Shown here in pieces: positions 13,001-25,135 of a DNA stretch of 64,000 nucleotides. The stretch is from Vitis vinifera (lineage: Eukaryota; Streptophyta; Magnoliopsida; Vitales; Vitaceae): positions 697,001-761,000 of the forward strand of contig NC_081817.1 of NCBI RefSeq assembly GCF_030704535.1. The letters run 5' to 3'. Numbering within the stretch: the stretch's first letter is position 1; every line of letters begins with the position of its first letter. The notes under the pieces were generated by a model that was not told the DNA's origin, did no database searches, and was given only the letters and a program-made list of their open reading frames with translations. The position numbers and the translations under genes were made by a program.

Positions 13001-16000
13001 ATGCATTATAATACTACTAAAAGACTCCCATTCTGAATCAACATTAGAGTCAGCCTTAGACAAAGAGCCAGCATCACCATCTCCCCATAGAAGAGCAAGA
13101 AAATGATTATAGGAACTGGAACTAAGCCCCTCAGCCATTGCTGCAATGCAATCATTTGCCAAGGAAGATGAAGGGCTCCTTTGCAATGCACATCTAAACA
13201 TCTACAAAGTTAACAAGTTAAAAATGTAAAAACCACAAGAATAACATCAAAGCAATTACCATGGAACCATAGATGCATCAAACTGGTCTGAAAAGAAACA
13301 TTGGTGGATTCAATTATCAAAATCCAAAGCCTTACCAACAAGCAGTTACAGTCTACAAGTTTTAAGAAGTATTGTATTTTATATTAGCCAAGAGAAACAA
13401 ACCTAGTTAGTTATTTAAAATCTGGGGACACCCTAATCATATGAATTTGAAGAACTTTAACATGATGCACTCAACACAAAGTCTGGAAGAGAAATTCATA
13501 GACCCATCCAGTTCAAGACTACCATTTATAATCACTCTTTTGGGAGAGAAGAAAATCTGGCTAAGAAAACGGAGAGAAGTAAATATGGGAGTAGATTTAA
13601 TACTGACATCATTATTTAATGCCAACGCAAAGCAGTGCTCCTCCTCTACAAGATGTCATTCATAATCCTCCAAAAGTAAGGGGGGAAAAGAGAAAGGAAG
13701 TGATGTCCCACGAGGTAACCTACTTAACACTAGCCATCTTGGCTAAACTCCAGAAGAAAGCTATCACAGAACAATGAAGAAACTCCTAAAGCACGCTACA
13801 ATCCATTCCTCCTCCTTGGGAGGCTTTTCTTGGGGATTCCACACCTCCATGAAGGCTTTGGGCTATGCAGACATTTTACATTTAGGGCCTCAATTTTTCT
13901 TCTCTCTCTTTCTCTCTCTCTCTCTCACACACACACACATATTTTTGGAAGGATCACTCATCTTTTTAATACCCTTTGCCATTTTTATTCAACTAATATA
14001 GTTTTCCTGGTTTCCTTTTAACAAAAAGGAAGAAGAAACGGGGTAGGCATCTGGCTTGAAAAACAGACGTAAGGCCATATTTTCAACCTTGTGAGAACCT
14101 CCAGGTAAACAATGAAAGAACCCAAAAGTGCAACAATGCTAAAGCAGGTAAACTCAGAGACAGTTCAGAGAAAGTTCAATCAGAAATATTCAGGTTAGAT
14201 ACGGAATGGATGAAAAACAAAAGTTCCTTTCCAAGTAACAAAACATGCATGACAACTAATGAAGGAACCCACAGAACAGCTAAGTAATATGGCAACAAAA
14301 CAGCAAATTCGTGGTTAGTTCAATTCCAAATAGCAAACCAGAATAGGTAAGGAAATTAGCATACCTGCCCATTGTTTACGATTACATTGACGCGCCCGTC
14401 AACAGCATCAGCTAATCCTACAATCTTTAAGTCACGGAAAGAAGATGCTGGTTCTGAAGAATCCAGAGTATGTGATGACACCAGCCTGTTACCCAAAGAA
14501 CAAGGCAACAAATACCTACACAGGCATTGCTTCCCTGACTGCAGTTAAAAAAATCCATATGTTCATGTTCATTGTTTACAGAATATTCAGCATCATGATA
14601 TTAACCAAAAAAGCAAAATCAACATCTGCAAAAAAATCTTCAATGTACCAAAAAAAGGGTGAAAAGGTAAAACTAAACATATTAAAAGAGAATTAAAAGA
14701 AGAAAGACACTTGGACAACAAAATTTTCAAGGAAGAAAAAAATTCTATGAAGAACAGATTTTCAATGCAGAAATGAATCGAAGAGAATAATTTTTTTTTC
14801 AGGTTTAATATGAAAATCCATTATTAAGGAAACCCCGTGCATCAAAAAGCCACCAAATTTGTTACATGTAAGCTCCATGATAAAGTCAATCCCTCGGATA
14901 TACTTCTTTTTCTCTCTTTTCAGATGAAAACAGTATTGCAAAGAAGATTTTTCTAATCAAGTTTGCTCTTTGCATCGTGTTTGATAGGGATACAAAGGGA
15001 GGAAAATTAATTGAAATGCCCTTTGTTTCATCTGTTTGGTTTACTGGGTGATGAGAAAAACCAAGTGACAGAAGTCACAGAATAAAAGAATAACTCCTAT
15101 TCTCAGGCCTAACAGAACTTTCACCTCAAGAGAGATTTGGAGAGAAAGTTTACAATGGAAGTGAGATTATAAACTTTCATATGTTGTTTGGATATATTCC
15201 TATTTTTATAACATTTTAGGTTTTGTTCGGATACATTTCTGCTTTTTTATATTCTTAAAAACAAAAAACAAAAAAAATTTTGAAGGCAAATAAATAAATA
15301 ATATTAATGGTGTCAAGCAAAAGCACACCAAACACCTTAGTTGTTTGGTTTATCACATGATGAGAAGATAAAAGAGGGCCAATAAAAAGAGAAACTATTC
15401 TCTGCAGGTCTATTAGAACTTTCGCCTCAAAAGAGATTTTGAGTAAGGAAGTACAGGTCAAGAGGTAGAAGTACATCACAAAGGACCTTGGTATCTTTTT
15501 TCTCTACTTTGTCAGCCAATGAACAAGCTGAGGAGAAAAATCAAATCCTCTTTCCCCATCCTTCTTTTTCTATTTTCCCACCTCATTTCACTTCAAACAA
15601 ACTAAGATATTGTACCCCTAATCTCTGTGCACCAAACCATCAAGTAACCCTCTAGTTCAATGCATGTCAACAAGAAATCAAACCCAAATGGTATAAGAGA
15701 GCACCAACTATGATATAAGAGAGGGCCAAATGAAAGAAATAACTGACTCCCTATGAGGTGCATATTGGTTGGGAATTATCAAATTTTTTAGAAATCAGTC
15801 TATCCATGGTAAAATCCTTTTTTTTTTTTCCTTTTTTTTTATTGGTATGGTAAAATCTTGTCAAGGAGAACAGAGGACTAAATAAAGAATCTTTGGATGG
15901 GATGGAAGATGTCAAGAAGAAAAAGCAGGAAAAAAAGAAAAATGAAAAACACCTGCTCCCAGAACATCCAAGGAAAATTAAAGAACTTATAAGCTAATCA

Positions 16001-19000
16001 AAGCAAAATTGGTTCCAAAAAACCCTACTTCTAAATTTCTGGAAATACGGAAGGTGATCCACTACTTAGAGCAAAATAAAGAACTTTATGTCATTTCAGC
16101 AAATTACAGCACTTTTGCATGCACAGAAAAAAGTCTACAATGATATTAATAAAAAAGAAAAATGTCCTCAAGAAAGTCAAATGTTAAAAACCGGATATTA
16201 ACCCTTTTGGTCCAATACAAGGTAAGGTCGGTCTAAAAACAGCTCAAAAACAGGAGCAATATCTATCCAGAGAACATTAGTTTATAAGACTAACATATTT
16301 TCAATGCAGGAAAAGTTAATGGCTACATTCCACTAATAAATACAACTTACATATAGAAGAAGGGTGTTTTCTGAAGCCAAAACAAGGATATCTGCAAATG
16401 GCAGCAGTCCCACTTTTGCTCTAAAAAGAGATTGGGGGAAGTCATGTCAATAGATAATTGAGCAAACAGTCAAGAATTGTAAAGAAAAAATAAAGTGTAG
16501 TTCCACCTTGGACGTGTCACAATCACAGGCACAGCGGCAACTGCCGGTATACTCCAGCTCATGTCAGGTTTAATATCAAAGACAATCTCATTATTTATTT
16601 CAACACTTTGAAGCCTCACGGACAACAATTTTTTTTGTTCTTGCAGAAGAAAACAAATCAATGGTGCCGCATCATCATCAGTAGCCAGAAAAACCTGATA
16701 AAAGCATCAAAGTGTCATTGCTAACAATTTTGTGCACAGTTCAATCATATACTTTCAAGCTACCATCAAATATAAGATGTACCTCAGTAGCTAGGAGCAA
16801 ATTATCTATGAACACCAGATGGCTTCTGATTTGGCTTTCTATTGAGTTAAGAATCTACATGTCGTTTTTATGTTATTTGTAGTTTTTTTTTCTTTTTCTA
16901 TTACATGGAACTGGACCTGGACCATGAACCTTCCCCATCACCACCCCAACCCCTTTGCCACTTGAGTCAGCCTCAAGGGCAATCTCTACATCATATTACT
17001 TAGCATATAACTGGCAAATTATTTTTATGTTTCTCATGTGGGAGGAAGGGGAAACTGTTGCTCCTGTCCATCATATTGAGTATGTCTCCAACTAACCGGA
17101 GAGCTAGGTTAGAAAATTAGCTTCTGTGAGGGTATTGGGCGATTCAAGTTTCCCCAAGTTAAAGTTTTCCAAATCATCCACAAGGTAAATTGGAGCATTT
17201 AGCAAGAAAATCCTTTTCCTCCTGCAAGTCCTTCAACTCCATGTGAGTCTTCATATTAAGTTAAAGAGTCAAGATCAAATTATGCCCAGTGTAAAACTTC
17301 TGATTCAACAACTTTATTTCCGATATAATTATAAAAAAAAAAGACACTTCCAATAGCTTTTTGTGGAATCCATGTCTCGTGAACCATAATGATGGATAAG
17401 ATGGTACTGTCAGGCATGCCAAACTCCCAGTCAATTAGGTATTCATATCCATGCAATCAATAATATCACATGTCTTTTTTATAAACAATCAAATTGAACT
17501 CTAATTAGAGCAGCACTATATGGAGAAGATAACTTTTAATCTTCAATCAAATTGATATTCAAAAGTATGACAAGCATTTAAGAGGTATCTTATCCAATGG
17601 TAAACAAAAACAAAAGCAAAACAGAAACAGGAAAAACAAAAGAAAGAAATTGAGTACTTGAATAATCTGAAAATTTTTCGTTCTCATCCTTTGGTGGGAG
17701 GATTTCTCATCCTTCTCTTGTACTTCTTTTTTCGTTCATTATATCTCTTTGTCGTTTCCTATCAAAAAATAATCTGAAATTTTTGACTGAGGAAGGTGGA
17801 ATTATTTAACATCTATTTCATTATGGAATCACTCGATTAATGGAGCCAAAACCTTATGCTTGATTAGACATTCTCAACCCAAATGTAAGTAACAAACATT
17901 AAGCAATGGACATATAAGAAAGGAAAAGAAATTTTCCTCCCACAGGATGATGATTAAATGGGTAAATTGACTTTGAATTGAGAAGCAGAACTAAATATAA
18001 AGTCTTTAAGGTTCAAATACTTTTTTCTTCTTCAAGCATGTGGATAAGGAGAGGCATATAATTGTCTTTAAGGCTCTAACTTCATTCTTGACAATTATAT
18101 GCTCTAACTTCATCCTCAAGATTGAAGACAAAATACAAAGTCTCTTTTTTTGGATGGAATTTACCATGACTGCATTAAAAATTACACTAAGAGGAAAACA
18201 TAAATGGTTAGATGAAACAATGATCTCAAGACTGTTAACTTTCAAACCAAGGATTCATCTGAGAGACACCAAAAAAATCAGTAAGTTAACTGGCACCTTA
18301 CAAGCAGCTGTCTGGGCACCCTTCCCCTGCCAAATCCTTCGGAATGAGAATTGTTTTGGTAACACCCCAGCAGGAATTACATCAGATAAACTGGCATTTG
18401 AGACTTCAAGGCTAGAATTAATGACTTCTGCAACCCACACAGAATGTTGCATCTTTCCTGCAAACAATATCATATAAGATGAATGTGGAAGAAAATAAAC
18501 AAGGGGGACGCAAGAACAAGAAGGTAATCATTTAAGAGGAAGTAATATGAGAAACCTTTATTATATGATGCCATTAGAGGAATAAGATCACTAGTCCAAA
18601 TTGTTCTTTCATCAAACTCCTTCATTATGTTCAATTTTCCCCTTTCTTCAATATAAGTTGACTGAAAACATCATATAACAAGATTTATTTAAGAAAAAAA
18701 AGTATTGCAAAAAGGAAACAGGAAACCGAGTAGTAACCGCAATAACAAGTGAGATTAAAATCAGAATCCAAGCAAAGAGTTTCCACATGAGAATAAGCAG
18801 CCAAAATGGAAATTCTGAGCAATCAAAGGGACACAAATGTTCATACATGGGGTTCTTCCAGAGGGTCCTTCAGAATCAGATGTGAAGAGAATGAAGCTCC
18901 ATCTCCTTTGATAATGTAATCAAATGTGTTCAGTAAACTAAAATTCTGTCGTGGACTATGACCAATTTCTCTTTTTGGACGGGTTATATCACGTCCACCT

Positions 19001-22000
19001 AATAGTGGACTAGAAGATGAAAAAGGAAGATGTGCTGGTGAGATCCCTTCAGTAGCCTGCTGGAGGAGTAAACCAAATGGAAGAGGCCATATTGATGTGA
19101 CGGTACGAGCAAGTGGAATAGATACAACTTCACCTGCGAAGAAACATATTTCACAGCCATTTCAGAAAAAAGGGAAAAAAAAATATTGACAGTTGAATTC
19201 AGCATATATATGGAAAACATATATATATATATAAGAAAGAAAGAAAGTCATAACGTCAACCATTTCAGTTTCCTGGTGTAACAAAAAAAAATAGTGTTGT
19301 GAGATTACGGATGTTCTTTTGTTAACTTCAGCACACATAAGGAAATGTGTTAGCCATGACAGAAAAAGGTCTTCACAATACCAGCTACTTCAGTTCTCTG
19401 GCACAATTAGAAAAAAATGGTTCTCTCGATACATACCTTGCATTCTTTTGTTGTTAGCAACTTGGGAAACTGGGAGCATTAAGAAGCTATGTCTCCTTTG
19501 CTCCCTCCTTTTTTCTTCTTTTCTTTGTATAGCTAGAGTTAGTGCAGTCGAAGTATATTTCCCATGCATATGGTCTATACCTCATTTAGCACTTTTTTTA
19601 TATATTCTCTTTATCTATCAAAAAAAGGAAACTTCTCGATAGATTGGGGTAGTTTTTTCATAAGAGGTTTCATCCTTGAACTGTCAGATTGAGTATTTCA
19701 GTATAGTGGAATGAATTTGTATCCTCTCCAGAAAAATCCATTTTATTTTGTTAAGGCATTGTGTAAAACTGAATAGACCAATGATATTTCATATAGAGTG
19801 CAGATTGAATTTGTACACATGTACTCACCAGATGTGTTATAGATTGTCAAACTATCAATCTGTAGGACACAGAGAAGAGCTTCCGACATGTCACCCAGAC
19901 GACACCAGCATGCCTAGAATTGGAATCGATATATTCATTAAAAGGTGGTTACTGTAACTTCAAATCAGAATTTACAAACAAAAAGAAATACATAAAACTT
20001 CTTTTAATAGGCACAGAGAAGATGTATTAAGCACTGCCCTACAAGGGCGCTCCCTTGGTACACAGGTGCTATAAAATAGGCACCAATATACAGAGGAAAA
20101 AATAAAAACTTCTAGCCAAGATAGCCATAATAAAGACCAAACTATCCACAGTTAAGGCCATCTAAAAAAACCAACAATGTATGGTTCTCCATTCCATACA
20201 GTGCATGAGACGGCTCCAAAAGGGATTTAATCAATCTCTGCTTCAATCTTTGATCAGGCAACTCCTCATTGAAAATCCTGCTATTACACTCTCTCTACAT
20301 TGACCAAAAACAAGCATAGGGGAGCCATGCACCAACCTTCTTTCGCCTCTTATATAAAACCCCAATCTTCCATCCTAATATTACTAAACCTGGAAAAAAA
20401 AAGAAAAAAAAACCACTGCAGCTCAAAAAGTGCTAATGATAAATTCTACAACTGTCTGGTTCTACCACAATGGATTATAATGTGATTTGCTAATTTTTCA
20501 CTTTCTTTAAAGAGGTAGTCTCTATTTACCATAGTCCATCCTCTCCTCCTGAGAATGTATGTGGTTAGGATCTCCCCCCATACTGCCTCCTAGGCAAAAA
20601 AACAGGCTCATAGAGGAACGCAGGAACCCCAAATTTCATTGGCATGGAACAGCTCATTTTTCCATATATGAAAATTAAAATCACTGCAAAACTATCATAA
20701 TGGGATCTAATCATTTCCACAATGATGCTACAGCAGCTTTATTGAACTTAACTACAATTTTTTCTTCTACTTACATCATTTCCATTTATAATCTAAGAGA
20801 AGTAATTATATCTATGAAAAAGCATTGAAGAATTGTCACATGAAAGGTAGTGACTATTTGGTTTTACAATACAAGGGCACAAAATAAATGAATAACCGGA
20901 TTTTTGTTAGAGCAAAAATATATAAAATCAGTACCTTAACAACTGAGGAAGGTAGGGTGAATCTCTTGTACACTCGTGAACCTGTGGACCATATTATCCT
21001 GTTGCAAATGCACAGTGAATAATGAAAGATAAAAGAATTTTGTGAACCATTATACTGGTGATTTGCTCATTAGCCAACTAAATGACCCATGGTAGCAAAT
21101 ACACAATGCAGATCTGAATACATGATGAGCACAGAAAAATAATAAAACCCAATCCTTGAATTTTGAAGTGAACATTCTATCACCAATATTAAATATCCTA
21201 TGAAGTTCCAATATCAGAAACAAAAACATCCTATTTTATACAAATGGGTAAATTGAACTCGAATATACTGCCAAAAAATGTGTCCCTCCTTTTGGCTGCA
21301 ATCCTTCTGTTTGGAATTCGGCAAGTAATTGAGAGGGGGGGGAAATCTCAAAATCTCTTGTTTTGGTGCCATGGAAAATACAAAGAAAAGTAATATATAA
21401 CCAAGATCATGATAAACTCGTACATTTTAAATTCTTTATTTTGTATTTAAAAGGACAATAAAATGAAGAAGGATCCAAAAAAATTTATTGAGCCCATTCT
21501 TTTTATCTTCAATTGTCCTTTCTTTTGCTGTTCAATTTATGACAAATGGTAACACTTTCACAACAAGTGAACCTTGATAAGTCCTAGAAAATGAAGGGGG
21601 GGGGAAGGAATACCAAAATGAATATACATTTTCAAATTCTTAAAATTGGAGAAGGATCATTTCCCTCACAATCCAAAAACAAGAATCTGTTACTCAATTA
21701 ACCTTAAAATCAAAAAAATGCAGACATCAAACTCAAAAATTTCTTTCCTTTCCTCGATTTTATTACCAACCAATCCAACGTCTGAAATTGTAGAAAGAAT
21801 TACCGATTCCCTCTGATGAACAGTTCATGGTCGCATCGGTCGCTCAATGCCGAGACTGGCGCGTCATCCGCATCGGATTCGTCTCTCTCCCTCGCGACTT
21901 GGGGATCGAAAACGAAGTAATCGTAATTATCGAGGACGGTATCAGAAGGCTTGCCGTCGAGAGCTTCGGAGATCAAACCGAAGGGTTTGAATTCGCCAAG

Positions 22001-22030
22001 CACGCTGAGGCGGCGAAGTCCGACGGACAT
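4030..22030 (-). CDS. APC1: Anaphase-promoting complex subunit 1 (5' half of the gene)
   Basis: APC1 is the largest scaffold subunit of the APC/C ubiquitin ligase, which drives cyclin and securin destruction in the nucleus. I read 13 coding exons on the minus strand: 21804-22030, 20935-20998, 19829-19913, 18847-19133, 18556-18661, 18297-18457, 16507-16694, 16351-16420, 14365-14538, 12711-13201, 8917-9373, 8005-8343 and 4030-4113. All junctions are GT-AG and phases agree. Together they give 2,733 nt, or 911 residues, with no stop. Recognisable segments are the N-terminus MSVGLRRLSVLGEFKPFGLI, then HELFIRGNRIIWSTGSRV, LKDPLEEPH, WSIPAVAAVPVIVTRPR and VRRLLCSARPVSIQTSVNPS. Plant APC1 is roughly 1,700-1,800 aa; the C-terminal half with the PC repeats is not visible and should lie left of base 1. 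The start is the ATG at 22030, whose frame matches the conserved N-terminus. Introns contain LINE and SINE pieces, none inside an exon. Identity is recalled family knowledge; confidence is high. Confidence 0.93.
4867..6619 (-). mobile_element. 5'-truncated LINE with 12-bp target duplication, in an APC1 intron
   Basis: The element is bounded by the direct repeat TTCATTTTCTAC at 4855-4866 and 6620-6631. A T run at about 4870-4883 is its poly(A) tail in minus orientation. Inside, a minus-strand frame at 6099-6362 reads LINE-type sequence (SLGCRIILIQSCLSHI, LRLEKMQRDFLWSSSG, NQALLGKWL). Further decayed coding pieces run to about 5160. Stops and frameshifts break the rest, so it is an old copy. 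It sits in the intron between APC1 exons 12 and 13. Confidence 0.85.
7943..7960 (-). mobile_element. 18-bp micro-insertion of a LINE 3' tail with target duplication
   Basis: Eleven T followed by GATAAGT are bracketed by the perfect 18-bp direct repeat TACCGTTTTACTATTATT, at 7925-7942 and 7961-7978. T-run plus GATAAGT is also how the 3' end of the LINE at 2468 looks on the plus strand. This is best read as an extremely 5'-truncated L1 insertion. It lies 26 bp downstream of the APC1 exon 12 donor. Confidence 0.85.
8695..8786 (-). mobile_element. tRNA-derived SINE-like sequence
   Basis: Read on the minus strand, it starts GCCCTTGAGGCCTGGCTCAA and carries an A-box-like TGGCTCAACTG (plus 8760-8769 region) and a B-box-like GGTTCAAGTCC (complement of 8707-8717). 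These are the internal RNA polymerase III promoter elements of tRNA genes. No cloverleaf can be folded by eye, so this is a SINE or tRNA relic rather than a working tRNA. It lies in an APC1 intron. Confidence 0.55.
9790..11400 (-). mobile_element. decayed LINE remnant in an APC1 intron
   Basis: The minus strand shows L1 ORF2 C-terminal similarity near 10664-10990: pieces such as RRFACQEDRLWRKAMVSKFGV and, before it, a GLSIGSLLILNKTL-type stretch typical of this family. The remainder is interrupted by many stops and shifts. The extent is estimated from the run of LINE-like composition; exact ends and target duplications were not found. It lies in the intron between APC1 exons 10 and 11. Confidence 0.6.
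15036..15455. repeat. imperfect direct repeat in an APC1 intron
   Basis: A stretch of about 110 bp at 15036-15145 (from TTTGGTTTACTGGGTGATG to the AGAGAGATTT segment) recurs in diverged form at about 15345-15450 (from TTTGGTTTATCACATGATG to AAAGAGATTT). Both copies contain CCTC followed by an AGAGATTT core. They look like two copies of an old dispersed repeat. Confidence 0.5.
16881..16985 (-). mobile_element. tRNA-derived SINE-like sequence with A-rich tail
   Basis: On the minus strand it begins TTGCCCTTGAGGCTGACTC. It has an A-box-like TGACTCAAGTGG (complement of 16958-16969), a B-box-like GGTTCATGGTCC (complement of 16919-16930) and an A-rich tail (T-rich plus sequence at 16881-16898). Its 5' end resembles the SINE-like piece at 8695, so both probably belong to one family. 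It lies in the intron between APC1 exons 6 and 7. Confidence 0.6.
17679..17767 (+). mobile_element. 89-bp 5'-truncated LINE with target duplication
   Basis: The insert carries a short LINE 3' end closing with CCTATCAAAAA. It is flanked by near-identical direct repeats AATAATCTGAAAATTTTT (17661-17678) and AATAATCTGAAATTTTT (17768-17784), differing by one A. The 3' region resembles the end of the LINE at 645-1402. It lies in an APC1 intron, antisense to the gene. Confidence 0.75.
19520..19630 (+). mobile_element. probable short LINE 3' end
   Basis: A T-rich stretch ends with TTATCTATCAAAAAAA, the same kind of 3' terminus as other LINE copies here (CTATCAAAA). The left border and target duplication are unclear. 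It lies in the intron between APC1 exons 3 and 4. Confidence 0.4.
19995..20670 (-). mobile_element. LINE 3' remnant in an APC1 intron
   Basis: The plus-strand text (TTTTAATAGGCACAGAGAAG, then CTACAAGGGCGCTCCCTTGG, then a 'TACACAGGTGCTATA' segment) is the reverse complement of the 3' untranslated end common to plant L1 copies. Traces of the zf-RVT coding end follow to about 20660. It is decayed and has no long open frame. Confidence 0.55.
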
Positions 22031-22299
22031 TTCTGACTTCAATCGGTCACCGGGTCTGGGGAGTTTGGGAGGGAGATGAGATGGGAGTAGAACTGTAGAA
22101 GTGAGACTCTTGAGGGAGGGACCCTGTTTCTCTCCCGCCCTTTTTGCTCTGTTTTGAGTGAAGCAAATAAAAACCCTAACGATTACATGGGCTTTTCTTC
22201 GGTTTTTCAAATGTGGGCCGTCCCTTCAGTTTTAGACCGTTGGATGTGCTTAAAAGGGGAGGAGAACTGAAAAGAGCCAAAAACACGAGTACATGCTTG

Positions 22300-23340
22300 C
22301 GAGCTCCAACGCTAAATTCTTTTTATTTTATTTTATTTTATTTTATTTACTTCAACATTTTTCCCATAAATAAAAGCCAATATTAAACAAAATAAAGAAT
22401 GACATTTTAATTATCAAACTCAACTTATAGTAAAAAAAACTCATTATCAATTTAATTTTTTATTAATTCAAATATCAAACTATTGTATACAAATTATCAA
22501 TAATAATATGGATGTAAATATTTTTGGGACAATTGTGTTTTGAACCTAATTAATTCCAAAAACTAAGTTTTGATTCATATAAGTTTACAATTTAAACTCA
22601 AAATCCAATAAAAATTGAAAAGAAATATATGAATTTTTTATCTTTTTTATATATTTATTAACTATAAAAAAAGTAAAAAAATTTAAATTTAAATTTTATT
22701 TATTTTATAAATCTCAATAAAATTTAATATAATTTAATAATTTAAAAAAAATACACTTTTTTTCCAAAAAAATAAAAATAAATTATTATTATTATTATTA
22801 TTTAAAAATCAAACATTTGAAAAATATATATTTTTAAAAAATATGTATATAAAAAATAACTAAAAATATGTAACATTTATTTAAAAAAAATAACATATTT
22901 ATTAAAGAAATTTAAAATAATTTTCTAAAAATAAGAAGAAAAAAATTATCATGTAATTTAAAAATAATTTAATTATATACTTATCTCTTTATATTTTATA
23001 TCATTCTCATTTATATAAGTGTGTCTTCTAAAAAACAAAAAAAAAAATTCCTTTGGTGTCTTGAGTCGATTATATATGGAGATCCATCAGTTTCTTTTGT
23101 CACGGAAATACAGGGACTAGAGTAAGCAAAAACTAGCGCTTTACTGAAAAGTCATAAGCAACCAGTCCTATACACGACCCTCTGAGAGGCACCAACAAGA
23201 GAGTGGAGACCACACATCAGAGAACAACCGCCTCTCAGCCCACACAAAACACTCACAACCCACATATCTCAGACTCGCTGACACGCAGAAACAGCAACTA
23301 CAAGTCTACAAAGACACTAGCTAGCTAAATTATCAAGAAA
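22300..23340. other. AT-rich spacer between APC1 and the Em genes
   Basis: It contains a TTTTA pentanucleotide run at about 22321-22350 and otherwise very AT-rich sequence with short A and T runs. The right end (23080-23340) would be the 3' flank of the downstream Em gene. The left end is the APC1 promoter, where the two genes are not divergent: both read leftward. No gene was seen. Confidence 0.5.
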
Positions 23341-23342
23341 GC

Positions 23343-23690
23343 TCATTTGATTTCGCTCTTGGTCCTGGACTTGGACTCGTCAATCGGAATCCCTTCCTCC
23401 TCCGCACGCTCTCCACCAGACTGGTCTCCGGTGCTCAGCCCGCCCTTTCGACCCATCTCATGATACCCTTCTGTCCCCAGCTGCTCCTTCCTCGTCTGCC
23501 CCCCTCGGCTCCTCCCTTCAAAACAAAGCATATATGAATAGTGATAATTAATGGGAGCAGCGAGAGAAAACAAACCTTCAGCGAGGTGTTCCTGGGCTTC
23601 GAGGCTCTTCCCACCAGTACCTCCAGGTACCACGGTCTCGCCCTGCCTTGCTTTGGCGTCGAGTTGAGATCTCTCCTTCTGTGATGCCAT
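23343..23690 (-). CDS. Em-type LEA group 1 protein, copy A (95 aa)
   Basis: Em proteins are very hydrophilic, disordered, Gly/Glu/Arg-rich proteins that protect embryo cells during seed drying. Two exons join in phase: 23576-23690 and 23343-23515 (GT-AG, split Gly codon), giving 95 residues. The family signature is clear: the [11 protein letters not shown] block near residues 17-27, [17 protein letters not shown], one copy of the 20-residue Em repeat ([20 protein letters not shown]) and the end [17 protein letters not shown]. The start ATG at 23690 gives the usual MASQ N-terminus. A TATAAAAG box lies at 23814-23821, minus orientation. A second copy lies about 1.1 kb upstream on the same strand, so this is a tandem duplication. 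Copy A ends SRTKSEIK, slightly longer than copy B. Seed and ABA expression is expected from the family. Confidence 0.95.
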   Translation of the reverse strand: MASQKERSQLDAKARQGETVVPGGTGGKSLEAQEHLAEGLFSLAAPINYHYSYMLCFEGRSRGGQTRKEQLGTEGYHEMGRKGGLSTGDQSGGERAEEEGIPIDESKSRTKSEIK

Positions 23691-23813
23691 TTCTTCTTCT
23701 TCAAAAACAACTGCTTCACACAAACCGAAGCAAACACTGAACGATAAGCTATCCCAAAAGTTCAAAACTCACGCCTTGCTACAACGATGGAGTGAGGGCG
23801 TCCCGGAGAAGGG

Positions 23814-23854
23814 CTTTTATAAAGAAAATGCAGCGGAGAGTGGATGACGCGTGG
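23814..23854 (-). promoter_or_regulatory. TATA box and ACGCGTGG motif of Em copy A
   Basis: The minus strand carries TATAAAAG at 23814-23821, about 125 bp before the ATG. About 30 bp further upstream lies ACGCGTGG (plus-strand reading, 23847-23854), similar to the CE3 coupling element of ABA-responsive promoters. The same ACGCGTGG occurs upstream of copy B. Confidence 0.55.
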
Positions 23855-24761
23855 AGGGTGGCGTGGCTAGAGAGGGCGAATCCGACCCACACTCGTACTG
23901 TGGACTCAAGGAGAGTGCCACACGTTGCATTTTACCTGATAAACTTCATAGAAAAACTAAAAAGAGAGATTTAATATTTTTATATATTTTAATTTAACAT
24001 TGGCTATGCCGACTCCTGATTTTTTTTTTCTCTTTAGTAATTATCAAGTTCTTGAAATAGGATGAAATTATTTTAAAATAAAAATAACTTTCTCTTTTAA
24101 AAAAATAATAATAATTTAAAAAATACATTCCACAAATTTTCAATACAACAAAAAAAAAATTTGATATTATTTCTTAAATGACTTTCAAATATTTTCAATT
24201 TTTCGAACTTTTTTTAGAGTATTTTTATCAATAAAACATCAAGAACTCCAATTTGAAATCCCCATAATCTCGTATGTGTTTGTTGAATAGCCTACATTTT
24301 AAAACATTTTTCGGTTTTTCAGAAGTTCTATCTTAGAAAAGCTTGGCAAGCACGTCTTTTCACGAAGCGCAAACTAAATGCAAAAATGCTGTAGTGGTGC
24401 ATGGGCGATAAGTCAATAGCATTCTGTTATTTCTCGAGTTCTTCGAAGTTACCCATCAATGGCGTTAAAAAGACCAACGAGCAAAAACAAAATCATACAG
24501 CCAAGATTCTAGAAGAAAACTTATTAGACAAAATATGAAGCAAGCATAGAAGCCCACTCTTTATTTAAACTCACAAGCAAGTACAACGTACATGAGGAGA
24601 AAGGCACCGACGACATGAACACAGACTCAGCGTCTCTCCTGGATCAAACACACAGAGAAACAGCAACTATATATCAACTAACCCTAATCAACCACTCAGC
24701 CTTAACTACTACTACTACTACTACCATGTTCATAACAGTGCTATGGTTAACCAAGGGCCAT

Positions 24762-25135
24762 TCAAGTCTTGGTCCTGAACTTGGACTCGTCGATAGGGAT
24801 CCCTTCCTGCTCCGCACGCTCTCCGCCGCTCTGGTCCACGGTGCTCAGCCCGCCCTTCCGCCCCATCTCCTGGTACCCCTCCCTCCCAATCTGCTCCTTC
24901 CTCGCCTGTCCTCCTCGGCTCCTACCTTTCAAACACAAAAACACACATTTTTAGTAGCTGCAGTGAAAAAACTATAGAAACGAGATACCTTACTGCTAAT
25001 CCCAGAAGAGAACCAACCTTCGGCGAGGTGCTCCTGGGCTTCTAGACTCCCTCCGCCGGTTCCTCCGGGCACCACCGTCTGGCCTTGCCTTGCTTTGGCG
25101 TCGAGCTCAGCCCTGTTCTCCTGCCGTGATGCCAT
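24762..25135 (-). CDS. Em-type LEA group 1 protein, copy B (93 aa)
   Basis: This is a second Em protein, same family and role as the copy at 23343-23690. The exons 25018-25135 and 24762-24925 join in phase through a split Gly codon, at the same intron position as copy A, to give 93 residues. Visible blocks are [20 protein letters not shown], one 20-residue Em repeat ([20 protein letters not shown]), then [18 protein letters not shown] and the end [10 protein letters not shown]. The ATG at 25135 gives MASRQEN. Codon use is strongly GC-rich in the third position compared with the AT-rich surroundings, common for LEA genes. The upstream 250 bp is rich in ACGT-core motifs. The intact frame and conserved intron argue that both tandem copies are functional. 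Confidence 0.95.

Noticed and set aside
12711..13201. Separate small gene starting MFRCALQ
   Set aside because: It is APC1 exon 10; the ATG sits exactly at the acceptor and phases fit both neighbours.
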